A stretch of DNA of 37,096 bases from Sediminibacillus massiliensis (GTDB lineage: Bacteria; Bacillota; Bacilli; Bacillales; Amphibacillaceae): the NCBI RefSeq assembly GCF_900156915.1, contig NZ_LT732535.1, forward strand, positions 2,916,243 through 2,953,338, in the 5' to 3' direction. How positions within the stretch are numbered: the stretch's first letter is position 1; the number at the start of each line of letters is the position of its first letter. The notes below the pieces were generated by a model that had not been told where the DNA came from, made no database searches, and worked only from the letters and a program-made list of their open reading frames with translations. The translations under genes and the position numbers were made by a program. Below are positions 1 through 7,922 of the stretch, one piece after another.

Positions 1-7
1 AAGACAT

Positions 8-126
8 TGTCTGGTGGCAATAGCGGAAAGGTCACACCTGTTCCCATGCCGAACACAGCAGTTAAGCTTTCCAGCGCCCATGGTAGTTGGGGCATTGCCC
101 CTGCGAGAGTAGGACGCCGCCAGGCA
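8..126 (+). rRNA. rrf: 5S ribosomal RNA
   Basis: This is a complete 5S rRNA of about 119 nt and the last gene of an rRNA operon that began upstream of the window. Helix I is visible: CTGGTGGC (11-18) pairs with GCCGCCAG (116-123) with one G-U pair, and the pairing extends outward to positions 8 and 126. The conserved internal block CCATGCCGAACAC and the AGTAGGACGCCGCCAGGCA 3' end are typical of Bacillaceae 5S. A strong terminator follows 8 nt downstream. Exact ends are inferred from helix I and may be off by 1-3 nt. Confidence 0.95.
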
Positions 127-133
127 AAGAGAG

Positions 134-170
134 AACCCCTGAGAAGAAACATAATCTCAGGGGTTTTTTT
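134..170 (+). terminator. Rho-independent terminator after 5S rRNA
   Basis: AACCCCTGAGA (134-144) and TCTCAGGGGTT (155-165) form a perfect 11-bp stem around a 10-nt loop, followed directly by a T-run to 170. It sits just after the 5S gene and probably ends the rRNA operon. A second copy lies at 385-422 as part of the tandem duplication. Confidence 0.93.
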
Positions 171-234
171 AAGAGAAAATAGTTGCTTAGAGGATAAATG
201 AAAGAGAAGAAAAAACATGAAGAAGGGCAAGGAA

Positions 235-291
235 GTTCGACTAAGAACGCCACGTCCTGTGGCAACGTCGAACTGACCTACATCCTGTAGG
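235..291 (+). repeat. Double-hairpin spacer repeat, copy 1
   Basis: GTTCGAC (235-241) pairs with GTCGAAC (267-273), enclosing GCCAC (249-253) paired with GTGGC (259-263) around the loop GTCCT. A second hairpin follows at once: CCTACA (277-282), TCC loop, TGTAGG (286-291). Both loops expose a TCC(T) sequence. It is part of the tandem unit. I do not recognise a named repeat family with certainty. Confidence 0.7.
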
Positions 292-293
292 CC

Positions 294-377
294 CCCATGC
301 CGAACACAGCAGTTAAGCTTTCCAGCGCCCATGGTAGTTGGGGTATTGCCCCTGCGAGAGTAGGACGCCGCCAGGCA
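294..377 (+). pseudogene. 5'-truncated second 5S rRNA copy
   Basis: Positions 294-377 match 43-126 of the intact 5S copy with one substitution seen (the C of GGGGCATTGCCCC is T here). The first ~35 nt, including the 5' strand of helix I and the start of helix II, are replaced by the hairpin-repeat sequence ending near 291. The 3' strand GCCGCCAG (367-374) therefore has no partner, and a normal 5S fold cannot form. It is best read as a non-functional remnant made by the tandem duplication. Confidence 0.85.
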
Positions 378-384
378 AAGAGAG

Positions 385-422
385 AACCCCTGAGAAGAAA
401 CATCATCTCAGGGGTTCTTTTT
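385..422 (+). terminator. Rho-independent terminator, duplicated copy
   Basis: AACCCCTGAGA (385-395) and TCTCAGGGGTT (406-416) form the same 11-bp stem as the terminator at 134-170, offset by 251 bp. The T tract is interrupted by one C (CTTTTT). It lies after the truncated 5S copy. Confidence 0.85.
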
Positions 423-486
423 ATGAGAAAATAGTTGCTTAGAGGATAGATGAAAGAGAAGAAAAAACATGAAGAAGGGCAAGGAA

Positions 487-525
487 GTTCGACTAAGAAC
501 GCCACGTCCTGTGGCAACGTCGAAC
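487..525 (+). repeat. Hairpin spacer repeat, copy 2
   Basis: GTTCGAC (487-493) pairs with GTCGAAC (519-525), and GCCAC (501-505) with GTGGC (511-515), as in copy 1. The second, smaller hairpin of copy 1 (CCTACA/TGTAGG) is degenerate here. A related GTC-CTGTAA-GAC element occurs at 593-604, before the terminator at 639. Confidence 0.7.
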
Positions 526-638
526 TGACCTATATCCTTGTAAAAGAAGGTCGCCTTTTCTTCGTGCGATGCGAATCCAAGGAACTTTTCTTGTCCTGTA
601 AGACCAAGTGGGAGTCGAGGACCCCAGGTAAGATTGAA

Positions 639-678
639 AACCTTCAAAAGAAAGTCTTTCTTTTGAAGGTTTTTTTTA
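639..678 (+). terminator. Strong Rho-independent terminator
   Basis: AACCTTCAAAAGAAA (639-653) pairs perfectly over 15 bp with the sequence at 657-671, leaving a 3-nt GTC loop, then runs into eight or more T. It is the third terminator in this intergenic block. Region 426-638 before it shows no credible ORF and may be a transcribed spacer or remnant RNA. Confidence 0.9.
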
Positions 679-692
679 TTAGGCTCTATAAT
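663..692 (+). promoter_or_regulatory. Possible SigA promoter upstream of the MgtC-family gene
   Basis: TTGAAG (663-668) and a perfect TATAAT (687-692) are spaced by 18 bp. The -35 box lies within the downstream arm of the terminator at 639-678. The start codon of the MgtC-family gene is about 220 bp away, and I see no other feature between, so the link is tentative. Confidence 0.4.
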
Positions 693-916
693 ATTAGTAG
701 GAGTACAGAAAAACAATCAAATAACAAAACTTGTATATTTAGACAAAAGAAAACAGAAGAACAAAAAGATATTCCATCCAATTCTACTAGGGATATTATC
801 TCTGCCCGCTTCATAACACAATAAAGAGGGAAATTTGATCTAATAAGCTATCCTTTATGCTATTCAGGGTAAAAAGACAAAAAAAGAAAACAAAAGAATA
901 CGAGGGGGAAGGGATA

Positions 917-1618
917 TTGGACTTCATCGAAAACATTCAGCAATATTTAAATGAGGACTTTTCCTTAATGGTATTAAGAATATTTATTGCATTAATACTG
1001 TCCGGTCTGATTGGCTTTGAAAGAGAACTGAAAAACCATTCCGCTGGTTTCAGAACTCATATTCTCGTAGGAGTGGGTTCATGTTTAATGATGTTGTTGT
1101 CACTTTATGGATTTGAGTCCTTTATAGAAGAATATGATAATGTCCGCTTCGATCCAGCGCGTATTCCCTCTTACGTGATCAGCGGTATTGGGTTTTTAGG
1201 GGCTGGCACTATAATGGTCCATGGGATGACGATTAGAGGGTTGACCACAGCAGCCTCCATTTGGACGGTAGCCGGCCTGGGGCTGGTAGTAGGAGCAGGC
1301 ATGTACAGTGCTGCTGTGTTAACGACTTTTGTCATCTTGCTTAGCCTTGTATTACTGCATCATGTAGAAAATTTTTTCATGAACAAAAGATCAAATATCC
1401 ACTTTAAGTTAGTTGTCAGCGAGGAACTCCGAATGGAAAGCCTCATCCGTTTGTTCGAAATATACAACGTAAAGCTTCGTAAGCTGGAGGTGGAAAAAGA
1501 AGAAAATAAAGACAGGATTTACTTGATTCAGGTTGAAAGTACAATGAAGATCGATAAATTTCGATTGCTTGATGATATATCGACATTGAATCATGTGAAA
1601 AAAGTCAATGAACAATAA
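917..1618 (+). CDS. MgtC/SapB family membrane protein
   Basis: Predicted 233-aa integral membrane protein of the MgtC/SapB (YhiD) family. The N-terminal ~150 residues carry the family signature: a hydrophobic segment ending in GLIGFERELK, then AGFRTHILVGVGSCL, a G-rich GIGFLGAGTIM segment and GLTTAASIW before the last membrane spans. The C-terminal ~80 residues are soluble and look ACT-like, as in longer MgtC proteins. Family members are linked to Mg2+ limitation, acid stress and membrane-potential control, but the biochemical activity of this one cannot be read from sequence. TTG at 917 is chosen over upstream in-frame starts because GGGGGAAGGG (904-913) precedes it closely. It is a single-gene unit closed by a terminator and sits between the rRNA operon and ctsR, a slot with no gene in B. 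subtilis as I recall it. Confidence 0.85.
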   Translation: MDFIENIQQYLNEDFSLMVLRIFIALILSGLIGFERELKNHSAGFRTHILVGVGSCLMMLLSLYGFESFIEEYDNVRFDPARIPSYVISGIGFLGAGTIMVHGMTIRGLTTAASIWTVAGLGLVVGAGMYSAAVLTTFVILLSLVLLHHVENFFMNKRSNIHFKLVVSEELRMESLIRLFEIYNVKLRKLEVEKEENKDRIYLIQVESTMKIDKFRLLDDISTLNHVKKVNEQ

Positions 1619-1620
1619 AA

Positions 1621-1658
1621 AAATCCCTGCTTAAAGGCAGGGATTTATCCTCTTTTTA
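1621..1658 (+). terminator. Rho-independent terminator after the MgtC-family gene
   Basis: AAATCCCTGC (1621-1630) pairs with GCAGGGATTT (1637-1646) over 10 bp with loop TTAAAG. A T-rich tract (TATCCTCTTTTT) follows. It begins 3 nt after the stop codon. Confidence 0.85.
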
Positions 1659-1730
1659 GATAATAGATACTATAGTGAACTTGTGTAAGTTTATCTTGTG
1701 TTTTTCAGGCAATGATAATAAAAACGAATT

Positions 1731-1760
1731 GTTTGCAACATAAAAAAAGTTGGGTATAAT
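1731..1760 (+). promoter_or_regulatory. ctsR operon promoter: SigA with overlapping SigB-like elements
   Basis: The SigA boxes are TTGCAA (1733-1738) and TATAAT (1755-1760), 16 bp apart. Overlapping them, GTTTGC (1731-1736) and GGGTAT (1752-1757) are 15 bp apart and match the SigB pattern GTTT-N12-15-GGGTAT. The B. subtilis ctsR (clpC) operon is known to have both SigA and SigB promoters. The SigA call is firm; SigB use is inferred. Confidence 0.75.
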
Positions 1761-1768
1761 GAAAGTAA

Positions 1769-1791
1769 AGTCAAAGATAGTCAAAGTCAAA
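1769..1791 (+). promoter_or_regulatory. CtsR operator
   Basis: AGTCAAA (1769-1775), spacer GAT, AGTCAAA (1779-1785) is a perfect match to the CtsR heptad direct repeat (RGTCAAANANRGTCAAA). A third overlapping AGTCAAA follows at 1785-1791. It lies just downstream of the promoter and ahead of the ctsR ribosome binding site, so it should mediate autorepression of the operon at normal temperature. Confidence 0.95.
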
Positions 1792-1810
1792 AAGAGAGGA
1801 GGAGCGCAAG

Positions 1811-2269
1811 GTGAGCAATATTTCTGATGTAATTGAACGTTATTTGAAAGAAATTCTTCAAGCCAACCAGAAAAACATCGTTGAGATCAAACGGAGCGAA
1901 ATAGCAGATCAATTTCAATGTGTTCCTTCTCAAATCAACTATGTAATTAATACCCGATTTACTGTAGAAAGAGGTTATATAGTCGAAAGCAAGCGTGGCG
2001 GCGGTGGCTATATAAGAATTGCGAGAATAAAGCATGAAGAGAAGGCCAAGTTGATTGACGAAATAATCCAGATGATCCAGCCTACTGTTACCCAACAAGC
2101 AGCTATCGACATACTGGAGAGAATGATGGAAGAAGAGTTAATTTCCAAACGGGAAGCAAAAATAATGGCAAGTGCAATCGACAGAAATACACTGCCCTTC
2201 CAACTTCCTATACGGGATGAAGTTCGGGCTAAAATAATGACAGCTATGCTATCTACCTTGAAATATTAA
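1811..2269 (+). CDS. ctsR: CtsR, class III heat-shock transcriptional repressor
   Basis: 152-aa repressor of clp and ctsR operons, the usual family length. An N-terminal winged helix-turn-helix (about residues 1-70) includes the glycine loop RGGGGYIRI. Arg62 and Gly63-66 form the wing tip that senses heat in Bacillus CtsR, and Arg62 is a residue reported to be phosphorylated by McsB in Geobacillus. The C-terminal helical part mediates dimerisation and ClpCP turnover. The GTG start at 1811 is preceded by GAGGAGGAG. It is first gene of ctsR-mcsA-mcsB-clpC and has its own operator just upstream. Confidence 0.97.
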   Translation: MSNISDVIERYLKEILQANQKNIVEIKRSEIADQFQCVPSQINYVINTRFTVERGYIVESKRGGGGYIRIARIKHEEKAKLIDEIIQMIQPTVTQQAAIDILERMMEEELISKREAKIMASAIDRNTLPFQLPIRDEVRAKIMTAMLSTLKY

Positions 2270-2295
2270 AAGAGCCGGAGAAGGGAGAGATTGGT

Positions 2296-2841
2296 ATGGA
2301 ATGCCAGGAATGCCATGAACGCCCGGCAACACTTCACTTTACTAAAGTGGTGAATGGAAACAAAACAGAGATTCATGTATGTGAACGTTGTGCCAAAGAA
2401 AAGGGTTATATGGGATATGAAGATGAAGCTTACTCCTTGCATAATTTGTTGTCCGGACTATTTAATTTTGAAACAACAATCGGAGGACAGCAAGCAAACA
2501 ATGTATCTTCTAAACAAGTGGTGAAGTGTCCAAAGTGCGGGCTTACTTACCAAGAGTTCACCCGGATAGGGAAATTTGGCTGTTACGAATGTTATCAGAC
2601 ATTCGCTGATCGCCTGAACCCAATTTTCAGAAGGGTCCACAGCGGGAATACTATTCATGATGGCAAGGTTCCAAAACGTGTGGGGAGCAGTATTCAACAG
2701 AAGAAAAAGCTGAATGAATACCGTGACCACCTTAAGCAATTAATTAACGATGAGGAATTTGAGAAAGCAGCGCAGATACGAGACCAAATAAAAGCATTGG
2801 AGAAAGACCTTCATAATGGCGGAGAGGAGGAGAAGGAGTGA
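2296..2841 (+). CDS. mcsA: McsA, zinc-binding activator of McsB
   Basis: 181-aa adaptor that activates the arginine kinase McsB and helps deliver CtsR to ClpCP. Two treble-clef-like zinc modules are visible: C3-x2-C6 with C29-x2-C32, and C78-x2-C81 with C96-x2-C99. A UVR-type coiled coil (about 138-172, ending in [12 protein letters not shown]) resembles that of ClpC and UvrB and is an interaction motif. GAAGGGAG precedes the ATG. Its stop codon overlaps the GTG start of mcsB, pointing to translational coupling of the partner proteins. Confidence 0.96.
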   Translation: MECQECHERPATLHFTKVVNGNKTEIHVCERCAKEKGYMGYEDEAYSLHNLLSGLFNFETTIGGQQANNVSSKQVVKCPKCGLTYQEFTRIGKFGCYECYQTFADRLNPIFRRVHSGNTIHDGKVPKRVGSSIQQKKKLNEYRDHLKQLINDEEFEKAAQIRDQIKALEKDLHNGGEEEKE

Positions 2842-3902
2842 GCTTGCAGCAGTTTATGAATGAAGCAATCAGCCCTTGGATGAAAGAAGAGGGTCCTGAC
2901 AGCGACATTGTTATGAGCAGCCGAATACGCCTGGCTCGAAATTTTGATCAAATTCCTTTTCCGATTATCGCCAAAGAGGGAGAACTCAATGAAGTGCTGG
3001 ATTTCATGGAAAAAAACTATGAAGAAAAATCCTTCAAGAATTATACAGACTTCTCATTATTGAAAATGAAAGATTTACAGCCAATAGAAAAAAGAGTCTT
3101 GGTGGAGAAGCATTTAATAAGTCCTCATCTGGCTGAAAACCAGGAGGAATCTGCTGCATTGATTTCTTCAAATGAGCAGGTTTCCGTTATGGTCAACGAG
3201 GAAGACCATATAAGAATTCAATTGTATTTTCCTGGATTTCAATTGAATAAAGCTTTAGAACAAGCATTCACATTCGATGATTGGCTAGAGGAAAAAGTGA
3301 ACTATGCATTTGATGAAACGAGAGGATATCTAACCAGCTGTCCGACAAATGTGGGGACCGGTATGCGGGCTTCCGTTATGATGCATTTGCCTGCACTGGC
3401 AATAACTCAAAAAATTAATCGGATGATTCCTGCGATTAACCAGCTCGGTCTTGTGGTAAGAGGTATATATGGAGAAGGTAGTGAAGCTATAGGAAATATA
3501 TTCCAAATATCCAACCAAATCACTCTAGGTAAATCGGAGCAAGATATTGTGCAAGATTTACAGAGTGTTGTCAACCAATTAATAGAACAAGAGCGAAAAG
3601 AACGCAAGGTATTGGTGGAACAATCAGAACTGCAGCTGGAAGACCGAATCTTCAGATCTTACGGTACTTTAAAGTACAGCAGGATCATTGAATCAAAAGA
3701 GGCTGCGAAATGTTTGTCCGACGTCCGGCTTGGTATTGATGTCGGCTTCATAGAGGATATCTCCAAAACGATTTTGAATGAACTGATGATTTTAACGCAG
3801 CCCGGCTTTTTGCAACAATATGCTAAGAGAATCCTCTCTCCACAAGAAAGGGACGTTCTTAGAGCATCATTGATACGGGAGCGGTTTAAATTAGAAAAAT
3901 AA
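2838..3902 (+). CDS. mcsB: McsB, protein arginine kinase
   Basis: 354-aa protein arginine kinase that marks CtsR and misfolded proteins with phosphoarginine for ClpCP degradation. It has the phosphagen-kinase catalytic fold, with the ATP-binding SSRIRLARN segment near residue 27 and the [15 protein letters not shown] loop containing Cys168, equivalent to the catalytic Cys of other McsB proteins. Near the C-terminus RDVLRASL matches the RDxxRA phosphoarginine-binding allosteric motif. GTG at 2838 overlaps the mcsA TGA in GTGA, with GGAGGAGAAGGA upstream. Nothing essential appears to be missing. Confidence 0.97.
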   Translation: MSLQQFMNEAISPWMKEEGPDSDIVMSSRIRLARNFDQIPFPIIAKEGELNEVLDFMEKNYEEKSFKNYTDFSLLKMKDLQPIEKRVLVEKHLISPHLAENQEESAALISSNEQVSVMVNEEDHIRIQLYFPGFQLNKALEQAFTFDDWLEEKVNYAFDETRGYLTSCPTNVGTGMRASVMMHLPALAITQKINRMIPAINQLGLVVRGIYGEGSEAIGNIFQISNQITLGKSEQDIVQDLQSVVNQLIEQERKERKVLVEQSELQLEDRIFRSYGTLKYSRIIESKEAAKCLSDVRLGIDVGFIEDISKTILNELMILTQPGFLQQYAKRILSPQERDVLRASLIRERFKLEK

Positions 3903-3923
3903 CCATGTAGGGAGGAAAGCTTT

Positions 3924-6359
3924 ATGATGTTTGGTCGATTTACAGAAAGGGCTCAGAAAGTTTTAGCCTTATCACAAGAAGAAGCAGTGAGATTGGGCCA
4001 TAATAATATAGGTACAGAACATATTTTATTAGGTTTGGTAAGTGAAGGAGAAGGGATTGCTGCAAAAGCACTGAGTTCGCTTGGTTTAGAAACGGAAAAA
4101 ATTCAGGAGGAAGTCGAGCAGCTTATCGGAAGAGGACAAAAAGTATCGCAAACAATCCATTACACTCCAAGGGCAAAGAAGGTAATCGAGCTATCGATGG
4201 ATGAAGCGAGAAAACTTGGCCATTCTTATGTTGGTACAGAACATATCCTCCTTGGCTTAATCAGGGAAGGAGAAGGCGTTGCTGCAAGGGTATTGAATAA
4301 TTTAGGAGTCAGCCTGAATAAAGCCCGCCAGCAAGTGCTTCAATTACTAGGAAGCAATGAATCTTCCTCGGGTCAACATGGCCGTGGCGGTTCCCAATCT
4401 ACAGCGGCTAATACACCGACGCTTGACTCTCTTGCCAGGGACTTGACTGCTATTGCAAAAGAAGGAAATGTAGACCCAGTCATCGGAAGAGGGAAAGAGA
4501 TAGAACGTGTAATTCAAGTGCTGAGCCGCCGTACAAAGAATAACCCGGTACTTATTGGAGAGCCTGGTGTAGGTAAGACAGCTGTTGCTGAAGGCCTTGC
4601 TCAACAAATTGTCAATAATGAGATTCCGGAAATCCTTCGTGATAAGCGGGTAATGACATTAGATATGGGTACCGTTGTAGCGGGTACGAAATACCGTGGA
4701 GAATTTGAAGACCGATTGAAGAAAGTGATGGAGGAGATTCGCCAGGCAGGCAACATCATCCTGTTTATCGATGAACTTCACACATTGATTGGTGCAGGGG
4801 GAGCTGAAGGTGCTATTGATGCATCTAACATTCTTAAGCCTTCTCTTGCCCGCGGTGAGCTGCAATGTATCGGTGCAACCACACTGGATGAATACAGAAA
4901 ATACATCGAAAAAGATGCTGCCCTTGAACGCAGATTCCAGCCAATCCAAGTAGATGAGCCGACACTGGATCAATCCATCCAAATTTTAAGAGGTCTCCGT
5001 GACCGGTATGAAGCGCATCATCGTGTAACAATCACAGATGAAGCAATTGACGCTGCTGCAAGACTCTCGGATCGTTATATTACTGACCGCTTCCTTCCGG
5101 ACAAAGCGATTGACTTGATAGATGAAGCTGCTTCCAAGGTCCGTTTACGGTCTTATACTGCTCCTCCGAACTTAAAGGATTTAGAGCAGAAGTTGGAAGA
5201 AGTCCGCAAAGAAAAAGATGCAGCTGTTCAAAGTCAGGAATTTGAAAAGGCAGCTTCTTTAAGAGACAGCGAGCAGCGCCTGAGAGACGAGTTAGAACAA
5301 ACCAAAGATGAATGGAAAGAGCAACAGGGTCAGGAGAGCTCTGAGGTGACAGTAGAAGATATCGCCAGCGTTGTATCCACTTGGACAGGTGTCCCAGTGT
5401 CTAAGTTAACGAAAGATGAAAGCGAGCGTCTACTGAACATGGAGGATGTGCTTCACGATCGTGTCATCGGACAGGAAGAAGCAGTCAAAGCAGTTTCTAA
5501 AGCAATTCGCCGTGCCAGAGCAGGCTTGAAAGATCCAAAACGCCCAATCGGTTCGTTTATCTTCTTAGGACCTACTGGTGTAGGTAAGACTGAACTTGCA
5601 AGGGCTCTTGCAGACACCATGTTTGGTGATGAAGAGGCCATGATCCGAATCGATATGTCCGAGTATATGGAGAAACACTCGACTTCTCGATTAGTAGGTT
5701 CTCCTCCGGGATATGTTGGGTATGAAGAAGGCGGACAACTGACTGAAAAGGTAAGAAGAAAGCCTTATTCTGTCGTCCTATTGGATGAGGTTGAAAAAGC
5801 TCACCCGGAAGTGTTCAACATCTTACTCCAAGTCCTGGAAGATGGAAGGCTCACAGACTCGAAAGGCCGTGTCGTAGACTTCCGGAACACCGTTTTGATC
5901 ATGACTTCCAACGTGGGTGCAAGTGAGTTGAAACGCAATAAATATGTTGGTTTCAACTTAAGCGATGGCGAAGCAGATCATAAAGACATGCGCGATAAAG
6001 TGATCGGCGAATTGAAAAAAGCCTTCCGTCCGGAATTTCTTAACAGGATCGATGAGACGATTGTCTTCCATTCTCTTGAGCGTAAACATATGAATGAAAT
6101 TGTGACATTGATGGTGGAACAATTACAAAAACGTCTGACTGAACAAGAAATTAACTTCACTGTGACGGACAAAGCGATTGAAAAGATAGCAAATGAAGGA
6201 TTTGACCCGGAATATGGCGCTCGTCCATTGCGCAGGTCTATCCAAAAGAACGTAGAAGATCTTCTTTCCGAAGAGCTGCTAAAAGAAAATATCCAAAAAG
6301 GCCAGAATGTAACAATAGATGTTGATCAAAAAGACCAATTCAGTGTAACAGCTGAATAA
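3924..6359 (+). CDS. clpC: ClpC, AAA+ protease unfoldase subunit
   Basis: 811-aa HSP100 unfoldase that partners ClpP to degrade CtsR, McsB-marked substrates and others. Features in order: a doubled N-terminal Clp-N repeat (two ...GTEHILLGL blocks), Walker A GEPGVGKT at 212-219, Walker B FIDELHT, a middle coiled-coil with UVR-like motif at about 415-470, the second Walker A GPTGVGKT at 549-556, the [14 protein letters not shown] pore-loop region and the C-terminal D2 small domain. GGGAGGAA precedes the start; the next codon is also ATG, so either is possible. It is the last gene of the CtsR operon, followed by a terminator. Confidence 0.98.
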   Translation: MMFGRFTERAQKVLALSQEEAVRLGHNNIGTEHILLGLVSEGEGIAAKALSSLGLETEKIQEEVEQLIGRGQKVSQTIHYTPRAKKVIELSMDEARKLGHSYVGTEHILLGLIREGEGVAARVLNNLGVSLNKARQQVLQLLGSNESSSGQHGRGGSQSTAANTPTLDSLARDLTAIAKEGNVDPVIGRGKEIERVIQVLSRRTKNNPVLIGEPGVGKTAVAEGLAQQIVNNEIPEILRDKRVMTLDMGTVVAGTKYRGEFEDRLKKVMEEIRQAGNIILFIDELHTLIGAGGAEGAIDASNILKPSLARGELQCIGATTLDEYRKYIEKDAALERRFQPIQVDEPTLDQSIQILRGLRDRYEAHHRVTITDEAIDAAARLSDRYITDRFLPDKAIDLIDEAASKVRLRSYTAPPNLKDLEQKLEEVRKEKDAAVQSQEFEKAASLRDSEQRLRDELEQTKDEWKEQQGQESSEVTVEDIASVVSTWTGVPVSKLTKDESERLLNMEDVLHDRVIGQEEAVKAVSKAIRRARAGLKDPKRPIGSFIFLGPTGVGKTELARALADTMFGDEEAMIRIDMSEYMEKHSTSRLVGSPPGYVGYEEGGQLTEKVRRKPYSVVLLDEVEKAHPEVFNILLQVLEDGRLTDSKGRVVDFRNTVLIMTSNVGASELKRNKYVGFNLSDGEADHKDMRDKVIGELKKAFRPEFLNRIDETIVFHSLERKHMNEIVTLMVEQLQKRLTEQEINFTVTDKAIEKIANEGFDPEYGARPLRRSIQKNVEDLLSEELLKENIQKGQNVTIDVDQKDQFSVTAE

Positions 6360-6385
6360 TCAAGTTTTTCTATCAGCTTGGATTT

Positions 6386-6416
6386 AAAAACGGAAGGTAT
6401 GTTCCTTCCGTTTTTT
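6386..6416 (+). terminator. Rho-independent terminator after clpC
   Basis: AAAAACGGAAGG (6386-6397), loop TATGTT, CCTTCCGTTTTTT (6404-6416) gives a 7-bp GC-containing core extended by A-T pairs into a T-run. It separates the CtsR operon from radA, although some read-through is possible. Confidence 0.93.
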
Positions 6417-6489
6417 AGTTAATTTCGATATGATCGTTGAAAAAGAAATTGTAAATGGATTTTTAAAAAAATTGATAGAAGTCTGTAAC

Positions 6490-6516
6490 TTGTTCGATAT
6501 GTCATTCGTATATAAT
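6490..6516 (+). promoter_or_regulatory. Probable radA promoter
   Basis: A perfect TATAAT at 6511-6516 is preceded by TTGTTC (6490-6495) at a short 15-bp spacing. It lies 27 bp before the radA start and after the clpC terminator, so radA-disA can be transcribed independently. The -35 match is modest. Confidence 0.5.
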
Positions 6517-6542
6517 AGAGACAGGCACGAGGAGAGATTAAT

Positions 6543-7922
6543 TTGGCAAAAAGAAAGACAAAATATGTTTGCCAGGAATGTGGGTATGAGACTCCTAAGT
6601 GGATGGGGAAATGCCCTGGCTGTCATAATTGGAACACGTTTGTAGAAGAAGTCGTGGCTTCCCAAACCTCTGGTGCGAGGCATACCTTCCAAGTGGAAGG
6701 TTCGTTAAAGGGAAAGCCGGAAAAGATTACTGCGATTCAATCGGAGAGAGAACCAAGAGTCACTACCATGATGCCGGAATTCAACCGTGTACTTGGAGGT
6801 GGGATAGTCCCCGGGTCATTAGTTTTAATTGGCGGCGATCCTGGTATCGGGAAGTCCACTCTTTTGTTGCAAGTTTCCTCGCAGCTGGCAGACAAGAAGT
6901 TGAATGTCCTGTATATCTCCGGAGAAGAATCTGCCAGACAGACAAAGTTGAGGGCAGATCGGTTAGGAGTCACATCTGACAATTTATATGTGCTATCTGA
7001 GACAAACTTAGTGGATATCGGAAATCAAATAGAGCAGCTAAACCCGGGCTTTGTCGTCATCGATTCCATCCAGACCATTTATCGGGAAGAAGTTTCGAGT
7101 GCCCCTGGAAGTGTTTCTCAAGTACGGGAATGTACAAGCGAATTAATGCGTATAGCTAAGAGTAAGGGAATTCCCATTTTCATAGTAGGCCATGTGACAA
7201 AGGAAGGATCTATAGCTGGTCCGCGTTTATTGGAACACATGGTTGATGCGGTTTTGTATTTCGAAGGAGAAAGGCACCATACTTTTCGTATTTTGCGTGG
7301 AGTAAAGAACCGGTTCGGAAGTACAAATGAAATGGGTATCTTTGAAATGAAAGAAGAAGGATTGAGGGAGGTAAGCAACCCTTCGGAAATCTTTCTGGAA
7401 GAGCGGTCGCAGGGTGCGGCTGGTTCCACGGTAGTGGCTTCTATGGAAGGCAGCAGGCCGGTATTAGTGGAGATACAAGCGCTGATTTCACCGACAAGTT
7501 ATGGTAATCCAAGAAGAATGGCTACAGGTATCGACCATAATAGAGTACCTCTCTTGATGGCCGTCCTGGAAAAAAGAGTGGGTTTAATGCTCCAAAACCA
7601 GGATGCTTATGTAAAAGTGGCCGGTGGAGTGAAATTAGATGAGCCTGCCATTGACCTTGCCGTAGCGGTTAGTGTAGCTTCGAGCTTCAGGGATCAGCCC
7701 TCTAGACCGGATGATATATTGATCGGCGAAGTAGGGCTTACTGGAGAAGTGAGAAGAGTGGCAAGAATTGATCAGAGGGTGAAGGAAGCCGCCAAACTGG
7801 GGTTCAAACGCGCAATTATCCCCCAAAAGAACCTGGATGGCTGGACACCGCCCGACTCGATTGAAATTCTTGGAGTGAATACAGTTCATGACGCACTAAA
7901 AGCTACGCTGGGAGGAAATTAA
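6543..7922 (+). CDS. radA: RadA/Sms, DNA repair helicase
   Basis: 459-aa RecA-like ATPase that promotes branch migration during recombination and, in Bacillus, natural transformation and DisA control. Ordered motifs: an N-terminal zinc finger (C10-x2-C13, C24-x2-C27), Walker [10 protein letters not shown] (97-105), the RadA-specific KNRFG motif (255-259) and a C-terminal Lon-protease-like domain without an obvious protease role. The start is TTG at 6543, preceded by GGAGAG and giving the family N-terminus [10 protein letters not shown]. The stop codon directly abuts the disA ATG. Confidence 0.97.
   Translation: MAKRKTKYVCQECGYETPKWMGKCPGCHNWNTFVEEVVASQTSGARHTFQVEGSLKGKPEKITAIQSEREPRVTTMMPEFNRVLGGGIVPGSLVLIGGDPGIGKSTLLLQVSSQLADKKLNVLYISGEESARQTKLRADRLGVTSDNLYVLSETNLVDIGNQIEQLNPGFVVIDSIQTIYREEVSSAPGSVSQVRECTSELMRIAKSKGIPIFIVGHVTKEGSIAGPRLLEHMVDAVLYFEGERHHTFRILRGVKNRFGSTNEMGIFEMKEEGLREVSNPSEIFLEERSQGAAGSTVVASMEGSRPVLVEIQALISPTSYGNPRRMATGIDHNRVPLLMAVLEKRVGLMLQNQDAYVKVAGGVKLDEPAIDLAVAVSVASSFRDQPSRPDDILIGEVGLTGEVRRVARIDQRVKEAAKLGFKRAIIPQKNLDGWTPPDSIEILGVNTVHDALKATLGGN

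Larger units (their letters stand above)
43..540 (+). repeat. Imperfect tandem duplication, period about 251 bp
   Basis: Two consecutive units, about 43-288 and 294-540, are nearly identical with a few substitutions and 1-nt indels. Each contains the 3' two thirds of 5S rRNA, the 5S terminator, an A-rich spacer and a hairpin block. Both junction partners carry CCTGT (36-40 in 5S and 284-288 in the spacer), so the duplication may have arisen at this microhomology. The first unit is linked to an intact 5S gene; the second is not. An assembly artefact in this multicopy region cannot be excluded from the sequence. Confidence 0.85.

Noticed and set aside
62-517. Two minus-strand ORFs with the same N-terminal sequence (62-265 and 278-517)
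   Set aside because: They lie across 5S rRNA, its terminators and the tandem duplication. Their shared start simply reflects the repeated DNA, and neither has a recognisable domain or a plausible ribosome binding site.
541-638. Possible tRNA-like fragment after the duplication
   Set aside because: GTCCTGTAAGACC and GGACCCC suggest stems, but there is no anticodon arm, no TTC-type T-loop and no acceptor pairing, so a tRNA gene is not supported.
450-824. Plus-strand ORF of 124 codons across the spacer repeats
   Set aside because: It runs through a strong terminator (639-678) and hairpin repeats, with Lys/Glu/Ser-rich low-complexity composition and no family resemblance.
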